Source: Chrysochromulina parva
Taxonomy: Eukaryota > Haptophyta > Prymnesiales > Chrysochromulinaceae
Assembly: GCA_002887195.1 (NCBI GenBank)
Contig: PJAB01000159.1
Coordinates: 1-37,041 of the forward strand
Reading direction: 5' to 3'
Length of the DNA stretch: 37,041 nt
The notes under the pieces were generated by a model. The model was not told where the DNA came from. It was given only the letters and a program-made list of their open reading frames with translations, and did no database searches. Below, piece by piece: positions 9,592 through 17,999 of this stretch (within the stretch, counting starts at the first letter, position 1; every line of letters begins with the position of its first letter). The translations under genes were made by a program, and so were the position numbers.

Positions 9592-9848
9592 AGAATCGAC
9601 TAGAGAACGCATCGAGGGGTGGGGCCCAGCACTGCAGCTGTAGTGCACATGAATTATTTTTAACACGAGCGGCGCCGTAGCCCGGAGACCCTGTCGAGTG
9701 CTCTGTCGAGGGTCCCGCGGTCGCCGACCGTTCCCCTCCGCTTCGGGAGACTTTCGGGCATTCCGGGTCGTCCGCGCGCATCCGCGGCAGCCGAGCCGCC
9801 GAGGCTGGACGAGGCTGAACGTCTTCTCGATCGCACATCAACCCGTAA
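9592..9848. other. Short convergent spacer with AT-rich patch
   Basis: A 257-bp gap separates the stops of the membrane-protein gene (+) and the fibrillin gene (-). ATGAATTATTTTTAACA at about 9650-9666 lies 60 bp past the + stop in otherwise GC-rich DNA and is the best candidate for a 3'-end signal. The rest is CpG-rich with no ORF worth calling. Confidence 0.4.
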
Positions 9849-11027
9849 TCAGCGCCCCAAGAGCTTGTTCTTCGTCTCTTCGGCCTGGGCAGCTTTCTCC
9901 GCCCAGCCCTGGTAATCCTCCTTCGTATCGCCAAAGAGCAACGCGCCATACCTCACCTGCTCGTTGTCCGAGGGCTTCAGCTGTTTCTCCATGACGAGGC
10001 CTCTCCGGTCGAACACCGAGTAGGTGTTCGTGCGCTCGAAGACAGACACGATCGATGGATCGCGGATATCGCGAATGATCCACAGCCGCTCACTCAAGTA
10101 CGTCGTGCGAAGGAAGAGGTCATCCGCCGCTTGCGAGGCGATGGAGCCCCCGGGTAGCTTCTCACCCGTTCGCAGGCCGTCCTGATTCATTTTCGGGTTG
10201 AAGACGACCTCGTACTCGTCGAGCGGTCCCTTGAAGGCGAGCTGGAAGGTGTTGTCACCAAGGTTTGACACGTAGCCAGGGCGCGTGAGCAGCAGCTTCT
10301 GACCGATGCTCCCGGCGGCGTCTCGCTCACCGTACAGGAACTCAACGATGGCACCTCCCTCACCCGGCCCGTACACAAACTGACGCGCGGCGAGCTGCGT
10401 GTATGTCTTGGCGCCTACCTTAAACTGCAAGTCCTGTGGCCCACCAAACGGCCTCGTGTCGGCAGTACTCGTCCACACTCGATCCCAGCCGCCGACCCAG
10501 GGGAGCACCCAGCGACCGGCCATCGAAGAGGCCTTCACCTGTGACCCTCCTCGTGCCTCGAGCTGCGGGACGAGCGTATAGGCGGCCGCATATTGAGGAT
10601 TTGTGAAGTCGCCGGGCTGGGCATTCGGGTAGAGCTCGATGGCTTCAAGCAGCTGAATTTCCAGAGCAGGCGATGTGACCGCATCGCCATCCATGTTGTC
10701 GCCGAGCGAGTTCACTTGGGATGTTTTCTTCGAAGATCCACTCCCACGGGACATGGAAATCGCCGAAAAAATCGCGGGCTGAGCCAGCACGCCCATCAAT
10801 AGTAATCGCCTGTCGATGCCCTGTGGCGTCTCAGGCGGTTCATCCGGGTCTGGCGCTCGCTTCTTGGTTTGCTTCTTGGCGACGACTCGCTCCCCTCCCT
10901 GATTGAGCCAAACGCGTTCCTGCAAGAAGAGCGGGCTGCTTCGTGGACTCGGGACAAGCCTCTGCTGCAAACGCCATGGTTGTTGGTATGTACTAGCAAC
11001 CAGCAACCATGGCGACTGGGAGAGCAT
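9849..11027 (-). CDS. Plastid lipid-associated protein (PAP/fibrillin), probably thylakoid-directed (392 aa)
   Basis: The fibrillin core runs from about residue 120 to 385. Visible signatures are GRWVLPWVGGWDRVW (the usual G-x-W-x-L strand near the domain start), an internal beta-rich section, and the C-terminal motif TYLSERLWIIRDIRDPSIV, matching the family's conserved YLD-x-x-L-R-I-x-R-x-x-R region. Fibrillins are plastid lipocalin-like proteins that bind lipids and isoprenoids in plastoglobules, thylakoids or stroma. The N-terminal 70 residues are basic and low in acids. They are followed by DRRLLLMGVLAQPAIFSA (72-89), a twin-arginine plus hydrophobic stretch resembling a thylakoid lumen signal. 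The ATG at 11027 overlaps the start region of the LRR gene on +; an ATG at 10977 lies in another frame, so the N-terminus is less certain than the core. Confidence 0.85.
   Translation of the reverse strand: MLSQSPWLLVASTYQQPWRLQQRLVPSPRSSPLFLQERVWLNQGGERVVAKKQTKKRAPDPDEPPETPQGIDRRLLLMGVLAQPAIFSAISMSRGSGSSKKTSQVNSLGDNMDGDAVTSPALEIQLLEAIELYPNAQPGDFTNPQYAAAYTLVPQLEARGGSQVKASSMAGRWVLPWVGGWDRVWTSTADTRPFGGPQDLQFKVGAKTYTQLAARQFVYGPGEGGAIVEFLYGERDAAGSIGQKLLLTRPGYVSNLGDNTFQLAFKGPLDEYEVVFNPKMNQDGLRTGEKLPGGSIASQAADDLFLRTTYLSERLWIIRDIRDPSIVSVFERTNTYSVFDRRGLVMEKQLKPSDNEQVRYGALLFGDTKEDYQGWAEKAAQAEETKNKLLGR
10972..11014. repeat. Inverted repeat spanning the divergent start codons
   Basis: CGCCATGGTTGTTGGT (10972-10987) and ACCAGCAACCATGGCG (10999-11014) are reverse complements at 15 of 16 positions, around an 11-bp loop. 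Both arms contain CCATGG, so each strand reads CAACCATGGCG. The right arm holds the candidate ATG (11009) of the LRR gene. The left arm places an ATG on the - strand that is out of frame with the fibrillin. Confidence 0.85.
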
Positions 11028-12876
11028 CCGTCACAAAGATGCCGATGTGCGACAGTTTGTGCGACCTTGCACGGAAAGGAGATCTCAAATCGATCTCTCA
11101 ACAGGCGGAGGAAGCAGGATTTAGGAGTGGAGATCTCCTTACATCGCTTCCAGCCGAGGCGTTGTCACGGTTCCGAAACTTGCCGTTTCCGCAAACAATG
11201 CTGGTTTGTTAGCCACCATACACCCGCTGCTGCGTGGCCCACGCTCAAGCGCCTCACCCCGCCATGGTTTTGATTCGCGCCACACGCAGGATCCGGAGGA
11301 GCTTATTCCTGTCGGCGTGACGGAAGGCTACTGCAAGAGCCTGACGGAGATGTATGCAGGCAACCGCGGTGTCACCATGCTCGACTCGACAGCCATGGCG
11401 CGCTTTCCGAGTCTAGAAATACTGTGGCTCAACGACAACAAGCTGACGAAGCTCAAGGGCATCGAGGCCAACTTCCGGATCAAGCATCTCTTCTTGCACA
11501 ATAATGCGATCGCAACTGTGTGCAATGCGTCGTGCTGCCTGCTGCAGCTTCGGCACTTGGAGACCCTGCAACTCGCCAACAACCAGCTGCAGGATCTGAA
11601 GTCGACGCTCGGCGTCATCTCGCAGCTGCCCTTCCTCAAAAAGCTCCAGCTCGCGGGCAACCCGCTCGAAGCGGAGGCTTCATACCGCGACGCCATCATC
11701 TTTGCGGTCCCAACGCTCGAGCAGCTTGACTCAGCGATGGTCACGCCGTTTGAGCGCGCGGCCGCCGTCAAGTTCTTCACCGCCAAGCGCATCGAGAAGC
11801 CCATAGCCTTCGGTACCATACCAAAGATCTGGGACAAACCGCGGAAGATCGCCATCGGCGAGAGGTCCGAGGGCGAGCGGATCCTAGGGATCGAGATTGC
11901 TGCGAGCACGCGCCGGCGCACGCATGATGCGGAGCTGCGGCGCGTCTTGGAGGACCGGCAGAGGCAGAACCCCTCGTTCGAGATGCGCATCGCCAAGGCC
12001 TCCTCCTCGCTGCTCTCCGCTCAGTGCGGTCGGCCGGCGCTCGACGCGGCCTCGTTCGCATTTGTGGCGCGTGGACGAGTGCCGCAGCTGCTGCTGCGAC
12101 TGGGCGACCTCGGCTTGATGCCCCAGGCGCAGGAGGCCGCGGAGAGCGTCGGTGGCGCCGGCGCAACCGTGTACATCGCGGCCACGTGCCTCGATCTGCA
12201 GCGGTCCCCATGGCGCACCGAGTCCGTGCACCCCGCGCAGTTTGCGGGAGGCGTGCGCGCACGAGTGCGGGCGGAGGACGGCGGACGCTTCGAGGCCTTC
12301 CTCTTCCCGACGGAGGTGTACGCAAAGGCGTACGACAAGGTGCTCACGCAGCTGCAGGCCGGAATGCCCGAGACACTCTGCGTCAACATCGCCTTGCGCG
12401 AGAGTACCACGCACACGCCGATCGCCAGCGCCAAGCTGCCGCTGGCTCTCCTCCTGAGCGCCACCGCCACCGAGAAGGAGTTCCGGTTCGACGCGACTCC
12501 ACTGTTGCCTCCGCACGCGAGCTCGCACGACGCGACCCCAGCCCCTCTCGCCACCCTCGACGCGAGCATCGTCACAGACTGGGGTCTCGCAAACACGAGC
12601 GCCGCCGAGTACGGCAACTCGCGATTCGGCTTCCTCGAGCGCCGCCGGCCGCCGGCCGAGCTGCTGCCGGCTGACCCGCCGATGGTGCACCTCTCGCGCG
12701 ATCGCTTCTGCGTCACGATCCGCTCCTCGAACGCGGCCGCCGCGCCGGCTGCTGAGGCCAGCGTGCCACCGCTCGGGGGATCGATCCGCTTCGATGCAAC
12801 CAAGTATGCCGAGTTTGAGCGCGTAAAGGCGATGGGCATGCCGACTACCACGATGCGAGAGACGCACAAGTTGTGA
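11009..12876 (+). CDS. Leucine-rich repeat protein, two exons (593 aa), LRRC/ciliary type
   Basis: Proposed join of 11009-11203 and 11290-12876. The second frame opens only at a TTG (11206) and has no ATG before the repeats, while the upstream frame starts with ATG and reads like protein (MCDSLCDLARKGDLKSISQQ). Removing an 86-nt GT-AG intron joins them in phase 0, giving QTML followed by DPEELIPVGVTEGYCKSLTE, which is the normal lead-in to this repeat type. ATGs at 11039 and 11045 are alternative starts. LRRs cover about residues 90-200: LEILWLNDNKLTKLKGI, IKHLFLHNNAIATV, LETLQLANNQLQDL, LKKLQLAGNPLEAEASYRD, followed by a cap (LEQLDSAMVTPFERAAAVKF). This series resembles SDS22/LRRC proteins of cilia and dynein assembly. 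The C-terminal 390 residues include a beta-rich, possibly C2-like region (about 370-500) and end in MPTTTMRETHKL. Function unproven. Confidence 0.75.
11204..11289 (+). other. Predicted intron of the LRR gene (86 nt)
   Basis: Donor GTTTGT at 11204 and acceptor CACGCAG ending at 11289, phase 0. It removes the in-frame TAG at 11210-11212 and restores the frame of the long second exon. The GCAG acceptor ending matches the other three introns in the window. Confidence 0.75.
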
Positions 12877-13855
12877 CGCGCGCGTGGCTATGCGGTGGTG
12901 AGCACCATCTCGGGCCCATCTGATCTCGCCCTTCGCACCTCTCTGTGTGCGCTAGATCCTAAGCACCGCCCTTGCCCGCTCCCTGCTTCTCTATTGCGCC
13001 CTGTTTGCCGGCCGCGCGGGGCGTGCGCGCCGCCGGACGGAAAAGCGAAATCCCAACGTAACCTCGGGCGAGGGCTTGAGCGTGCGACCGGCTTGTGCGG
13101 AGCGTGATGAATGATGTAGCAAAACAGTACAAAAACTGAGGAGCAAACCGCCGACCTTGGAAGTACCGGGTCGGGACTCGGGTACGCCGACGCACCGCGC
13201 GGGCCGCGGCGCGCGCACACGCCGCGTCGCCGCCGGCGCCGCGCAGCAGTGACCCCTCCGGCGCCGCCGGCGGGCGCACGTGACACCGGGGTCGCAACCC
13301 CGAGCTGGCAACCCGAACGTGCTGAGACGAAGAAGCACGACCGAGAAGCGCGCCTACCGTAGGGCGCTCCTACGTGGTTCTCGTGAATCTTGTAGCTATG
13401 CGACGTTGCGACGTATACCGAATTTCGACCGAAATCACGTTCACGAGGTCGTTCAAGAAGCCGCCCCCTGTAGCCGTCCCCGCCGGGGGTCTTCATCTCC
13501 AGTCCAACGTCCACGCTCCTGCGCCGTACGCGCCCCGTGCCGTGTTATTCCGCGCCTATTCCGCGCCGGCTTTTCCGAATCCGCTCCTCCCTCGTCCCGC
13601 GCCATCGATCACATCCGCACCACAGTCCATCCCACTCGGAGCCCGCGCAGCCATAAGACAGCTGCGCAGCCGCGTGACCGCGTACGTAAGCCCAGCGCGC
13701 CGCCCCATCCCTTCACAGCCCCCATCCCTTCACAGCCCATGCCTGCGTCCGCCTTCCGTCATGGCGTGGCCAACTGGCGCTAGTACTCGTGCGCCGCATG
13801 GGCACCTTGAGCATGTCGACGAGTAGTCCCAACTTAGTCCCGTCGTTGCACTGCC
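12877..13855. other. Convergent intergenic spacer (979 bp), no confident gene
   Basis: It separates the LRR gene (+) and the DCD gene (-). It has a short A-rich patch (AGCAAAACAGTACAAAAACT, about 13118-13137), then a GC/CpG-dense block at about 13160-13290 rich in CGCG and GGCGCC, with a small stem GGGGT-CGCA-ACCCC near 13288. Two overlapping + ORFs (13280-13783, 13374-13826) are Pro/Arg/Ser-rich and look like composition artefacts. A 16- to 18-bp unit around CCCATCCCTTCACAGCC is duplicated at about 13704-13740. Confidence 0.45.
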
Positions 13856-14892
13856 TCAGCCATGACGGAGGCACACCTGGGCGAGCTCACGCGCCTGTGT
13901 CGCGTCCAGCCACATGTCGTAGATTGGCAGACGTCCGGGAGGCCCACCTTGCTTGATGCGAGGGATGTGCTTCCATAGATTCTCGGGGATCGGACGGCAG
14001 CGCTTCCACACGAGCCAGCGCACTTGCGCTGGGTAGGGTGAGGACGTCATCGAGGCCCCAGGCTTGCGGTGATGCGCCCATGCGTTTGGCTCGAGATCCA
14101 TACCGGCGGGGCCGTTGCGCACGAAGACACCGTGCAGCTGGCGTGTGTTGTAGTTGAAGAGGAAGAGCGCGGAGGTGTCCTTAACCTTCTGTGCCGTCGC
14201 AAAGTGCTGCTGCGGCAGGCCGAAGATCTGGCGCTCCATGTTCTCGTCGTACGTGTCGTTCTTGCACCCGAACATCATACCCGAGTCGAAGCCAGCCACG
14301 CTGGCCACGCCGGCCGCGCCGGCCACGCCGGCCACGGATCTGGACGCGCTGTCCCGGGTCACAGGCGCGGGCGGCACCGGCAGCCGAAGCGTTGCCCCCG
14401 TCGCCGCCGGGGGCGCCCGGGGCGGCGGCGCCTCATGAGCATGAGCGGTGCGGCCGCCACGAGCCGATCCGAGGACAGACGGCTTGCCCGCTGGGGCCAA
14501 CTGAGGGAAGTCGTGAGGGAAGTCGTGAGGGAAGTCGGAGGCCGAGGGCCGATTGCTCATCACAAGAGCCGACTCTTGGAAGTTGGAGCGGGGGGGCGGC
14601 ACGGACGCGCCTGTCGCGGTGTCATCTTCGCCAGGGAGCTCCGCATCCCACATCTGCTCCGAGTAGCCAAGGAGCAGTGCCGCCTGCCGCTCGAGTGCCG
14701 TCAGATTGGCCCATGGGTGTGTGCACGTGATCGGCACCTCGCCCGCGTCCCAGCTGGCAGGCAGGTACCCAATGATCTCGGCCGCCCGCCGCTCGTCGTT
14801 GGTCAAGTCATCCCACAAAATGCCCGACGGCCCAGCAGTCCGCCCGGGCACGGGCGGCGGGAGCGTTGGCTCCACTGGCGGCGGCGGCGGCA

Positions 14893-14927
<35 letters not shown>

Positions 14928-15586
14928 AGCGGCGGTGGCAGCGGCGGTGGCGGCATCACAGCAATGGGTGTTGGAATCGACGGAGCCCCTGATGGGGCGG
15001 GGGCGATGGACGGGGTAGGCGCAAGGCTAGTCGCAGCCAACATCGCCGAAGCAGACGCGATCCCGTTGTCAACGTCCACCAAGGCACTGCTGCTTTGCAT
15101 CGCCTCCGAGTCCCAAGTAATCTTCGTCCAGCCAAGCAGCCTCGCCGCCGTTTGCTCCACCGTGGTAAGGTTCTTCCACTCGTTCAAGCACGCCATTGGG
15201 GTGTCGCCCGCATCCCACGATTCTGGATCGTACCCAATCAAGCCAGCTGCAGCCTGCTCGGAGGAGGTCAGGGCAGCCCAGGTCTTATCCTTGCCCCAGC
15301 CACCGGAGGGTGCTCCCGTGTCATTGGGTGCTGGTGGTGGCTGGGGCTGGGAAGTATTCGCATCCGCTGCCGCAACTACTGTCGAGGCAACGGATGGCGC
15401 AGCGGAACTTGAAGGAACAGCCCGCGGAACATGCACCGCCCGATCGTGAAGTATGCCGGACACACTCTCAAGCACCAACCGGTCAAGCGAGTGGGACAAC
15501 CGGGCGATTTCGGTGAGAACAGCTCGCGCCTCTTCGAGGGACAGCGTGGCGATGAGAGTCTCCGTCTGGCTGGCTGAGTCGGCCAT
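13856..15586 (-). CDS. DCD-domain protein with four W/LGY/WD repeats and a polyproline hinge (576 aa)
   Basis: The start is an ATG at 15586. The C-terminal about 135 residues (437-570) match the Development and Cell Death (DCD) domain: GMMFGCKNDTYDENMERQIF, FGLPQQHF, then ALFLFNYNTRQLHGVFV, NAWA, YPAQVRW and a late Ile/Leu-rich strand. DCD proteins were first described in plants, where they are linked to development, stress and programmed cell death. Upstream are two tandem pairs of a 25-residue motif with the pattern W-x-x-L-T-x-x-E-x-x-A-A-x-x-L/I-G-Y/W-x5-W-D: ALTSSEQAAAGLIGYDPESW and NLTTVEQTAARLLGW (about 100-158), DLTNDERRAAEIIGYLPASW and NLTALERQAALLLGYSEQMW (about 257-315). A polyproline run lies between the pairs. 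The repeat looks like a small helical module seen in algal proteins; its function is unknown to me. The frame is uninterrupted. Confidence 0.85.
14868..14955 (-). repeat. GGC/GGT-rich simple sequence encoding polyproline
   Basis: On + the DNA is a run of GGC units with a few GGT and AGC interruptions; on - it encodes the Pro/Leu stretch between the two repeat pairs of the DCD protein. Such runs are prone to slippage and may vary in length between individuals. Confidence 0.8.
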
Positions 15587-15963
15587 CTAAGCCGCGTAGG
15601 ATCCTTCGCGTACGTGCGTCCCTCGCCGTCCCTGCGGTCGACGCGAGACGCGCGCCGATTCGTCGCAAGACAAACAAAGCAAGGCAAGGCAAGTCAAGTC
15701 GTTTTGGTTTGATCGATCTTGTCGTTGGGATGGGGTGTACGGGGGGGATGTGACGCCTCGGGTCCACTCGGGATTCACCAACCCACGGACTGGGGCCCGT
15801 GAACCCCTTTGTCGAGTTCAGACTTGGCCACACCACGATCCACGTATCCACGAGTGCTCAAAGACACCCTGCCACGCGTGCCACCGGAGATACGAAAGCT
15901 AGTTATGACTCCCCCGCCGCAAGCTCACTCATCTAAGTGAGTCTCGTAAGAGCTACTGCGAGC
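15587..15963. promoter_or_regulatory. Spacer and 5' region of the DCD gene (377 bp)
   Basis: It separates two genes on -. On the - strand, a CTTG-rich tract (GACTTGACTTGCCTTGCCTT and onward, + positions 15666-15700) lies about 80-114 bp before the DCD start codon. A similar tract precedes the YqgF gene at 24450-24467. No ORF of note is present. Confidence 0.4.
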
Positions 15964-17751
15964 TCACGCACATACCTCCGCACTCACGGTGGCGAGGCGC
16001 AGCACGAAGGCGTACTCAGCGCATCTTCCTTCGGCGCTGGGCTCGCTGTAGCGCCCTGCGAGCCTGGCGTGATGATAGATGCCCTCGAAGGTGACGCCGA
16101 TGAGATCTCTGCTGTGAGTGGCCCGTGGTGTGCCTGGACGGGTACGCGTGAAGCGGACCTTGCCAGTGGGCCACACGTCGCCAGCGAGGCAGAACTCGCC
16201 CTCGGCATCTGTGCCGCCGCCACTCAGTGTGGCGACCGGCGCGAATGAGGCATCGTTGGAAGCTTCGTCAGACGGAGCTGAGAAGACGATATGCGCAGTC
16301 AATGGGCGGGTGGCGTCATTGGCGATGCTGCTACTGCCAACGCTGCCGCCCTGTTTGCGAGAAAGGCCTTCGTAGCGACCAGATGCGAGCTGTGTGTACG
16401 AATCTATTCCTCTGTTCGGCGAGAATGGGGACGAAGGCAGCGGTGGCGATGAGGGCGGCAGTGCCGATGGGGGGCACGGCGGGGATGAGGAAGGCGGCAA
16501 TGAGGGGGTCGGGACTCTCGCCGTCGGCGTCGCCATTGCCGTCGCCTCCACCGCCAGCCCCACCGCCGCCCTCGCCGTTGCTGCCGCCGCCACCGCCGCT
16601 GCCGCCACGGTCGCCCTCGCCGACGCCACCCCCTCGACGCGATCTGAGGATGGGTTGTCCTCGAGCGTCTCGCCCGATGTGGACGACGGCGTTCCCTCCA
16701 GTGCCACAAGGGGCTCTATTTCAGCCGTAGCCTCTGCATACATAGCATCGGCGCTCTTGGCGCACTGTAGCCTGCGGAGCTCCGCCTTTACATTTGATTC
16801 CACAGCGGCAGCGCGGTCGGCTGTGCCATCGGCAGCGTCGGAACACAGCACGCCATAGGCAGCGTTGGAACTCAGCGCGGCGGAGCTGTGGGAGGTCGTG
16901 CCGTGGGCACCGGACTCGGCGGCGCGGGCCATGAACTTCGCTGCCAGTTGAACAGGGTGCGTTCGCGCGTCTCCAGGCGATGCGGCCAAAGCGCTTTCGG
17001 ACGTCCATGATCCTAGCCCTAGAGCGCTAGAGGTAAGCCATCCCGCCGCGGCCCCAGCCATCCCGACCAGCCATCCAGCCCACGACACGGGAGCAGCGGC
17101 TGGTGGTGGTGCATGGCAAATAAAAGGCGTCTCGGGTGCCCACTCGGCATGGCTAACGAAACCGTGCGTGGGTCGGCACGAGGCAGGCGTGGCAGAGGTG
17201 GTGGGGCCAATGGCGGCACTGGTCGTCGCGAGTGGTGCCGCAGCTGCTACTATCGCTGGAGATGCAACCGCCGCCGGTGCTGCCACCGCCGGTGCTTCCG
17301 CCTCCGATGCTGCCGCCACTACCGTGGCCTCGTGTTCCTTTGCAACGGCGGCTATGCTGCTGGCCCGAGGCGAAACACGACTCTTGAGATCGCCCGGCAC
17401 CCTTGCCGAGTAGGCTCGAGGAGAGCTCATGCGGCTCAACACCCGGTGAGCCAGGCTCAATGCACGCGGTGATGGAAGTGGCACTGGCATTGGCAGCGCC
17501 TGCTTCACACAGTCGCTCGATCCGCGCGGACCTCTAGCGCTCTGTATAGGTTTATCAGCAGCAGCTTTCTTCGCATGCAAAATCATGAAGGCATCCACGT
17601 CGTACCGAGGAGGCAATGCGACAACCCTGGCTTGGCTGGGCGAGACGGCACGTGACTGGCGTGTTACGGACCGTGTTGCTGCGTAAGCATATGCATCAAG
17701 TGGAGCGCTCTTTGGCTGCAAAGATGACAGTGTGACGATGGGGCGCCCCAT
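15964..17751 (-). CDS. Low-complexity Ala/Ser/Pro protein with C-terminal beta-rich module (595 aa or longer)
   Basis: The frame is open to 17895 without an ATG; the first ATG is at 17751 (MGRPIVTLSSLQ). The 41 residues before it (LGNADGSACCLVGCEDPSDS and flanks) look protein-like, and CTTGTTGATTACTG-side sequence on - ends in a GTGTTGCAG acceptor-like site near 17879, so an unrecognised upstream exon is possible. The middle is Ala/Ser/Pro-rich with a short hydrophobic stretch (VSWAGWLVGMAGAAAGWL). The last 150 residues are different: SGRYEGL, then VATLSGGGTDAEGEFCLAGD, a Val-x-Phe strand (GKVRFTRTRPG), VTFEGIYHHARLAGRYSEP and a final YAFVLRLA strand. The G-x-G-x-D-x-x-G-x-F-x-x-x-G plus later Y/F-E-G and G-x-Y/W pattern recalls a small beta-barrel module frequent in protists. 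Its ligand is not known to me. Confidence 0.55.
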   Translation of the reverse strand: MGRPIVTLSSLQPKSAPLDAYAYAATRSVTRQSRAVSPSQARVVALPPRYDVDAFMILHAKKAAADKPIQSARGPRGSSDCVKQALPMPVPLPSPRALSLAHRVLSRMSSPRAYSARVPGDLKSRVSPRASSIAAVAKEHEATVVAAASEAEAPAVAAPAAVASPAIVAAAAPLATTSAAIGPTTSATPASCRPTHGFVSHAEWAPETPFICHAPPPAAAPVSWAGWLVGMAGAAAGWLTSSALGLGSWTSESALAASPGDARTHPVQLAAKFMARAAESGAHGTTSHSSAALSSNAAYGVLCSDAADGTADRAAAVESNVKAELRRLQCAKSADAMYAEATAEIEPLVALEGTPSSTSGETLEDNPSSDRVEGVASARATVAAAAVAAAATARAAVGLAVEATAMATPTARVPTPSLPPSSSPPCPPSALPPSSPPLPSSPFSPNRGIDSYTQLASGRYEGLSRKQGGSVGSSSIANDATRPLTAHIVFSAPSDEASNDASFAPVATLSGGGTDAEGEFCLAGDVWPTGKVRFTRTRPGTPRATHSRDLIGVTFEGIYHHARLAGRYSEPSAEGRCAEYAFVLRLATVSAEVCA

Positions 17752-17999
17752 CGCAACGCCTCCAACTCGCAGCGCCTCCACCTGGCTGTCCGATGGGTCT
17801 TCGCAGCCCACGAGGCAGCAGGCGCTTCCGTCCGCATTTCCCAAATAGATCAAGAAGTCGTGCAGAAAATACAACGCGCTGCAACACCTTGTTGATTACT
17901 GCGTGATCCGTGTAGCAAAAGTCGCACGAAGTTCGGTCAATTCACAGCCCGATCGCGGAAAATGGCGTCTTTCACGGTGTGGGCTGACGGAGCGGAAGG
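17752..17999. promoter_or_regulatory. Divergent region between the low-complexity gene and TCF25
   Basis: At most 248 bp lies between the two starts, and less if the - gene has an upstream exon. No clear TATA box was found. The + side has an alternative out-of-frame ATG at 17972 before the chosen TCF25 start at 18000. Confidence 0.3.

Noticed and set aside
13280..13826. Two overlapping + ORFs in the LRR/DCD spacer
   Set aside because: Pro/Arg/Ser-rich, overlapping in different frames, no motif; likely chance ORFs in GC-rich DNA.
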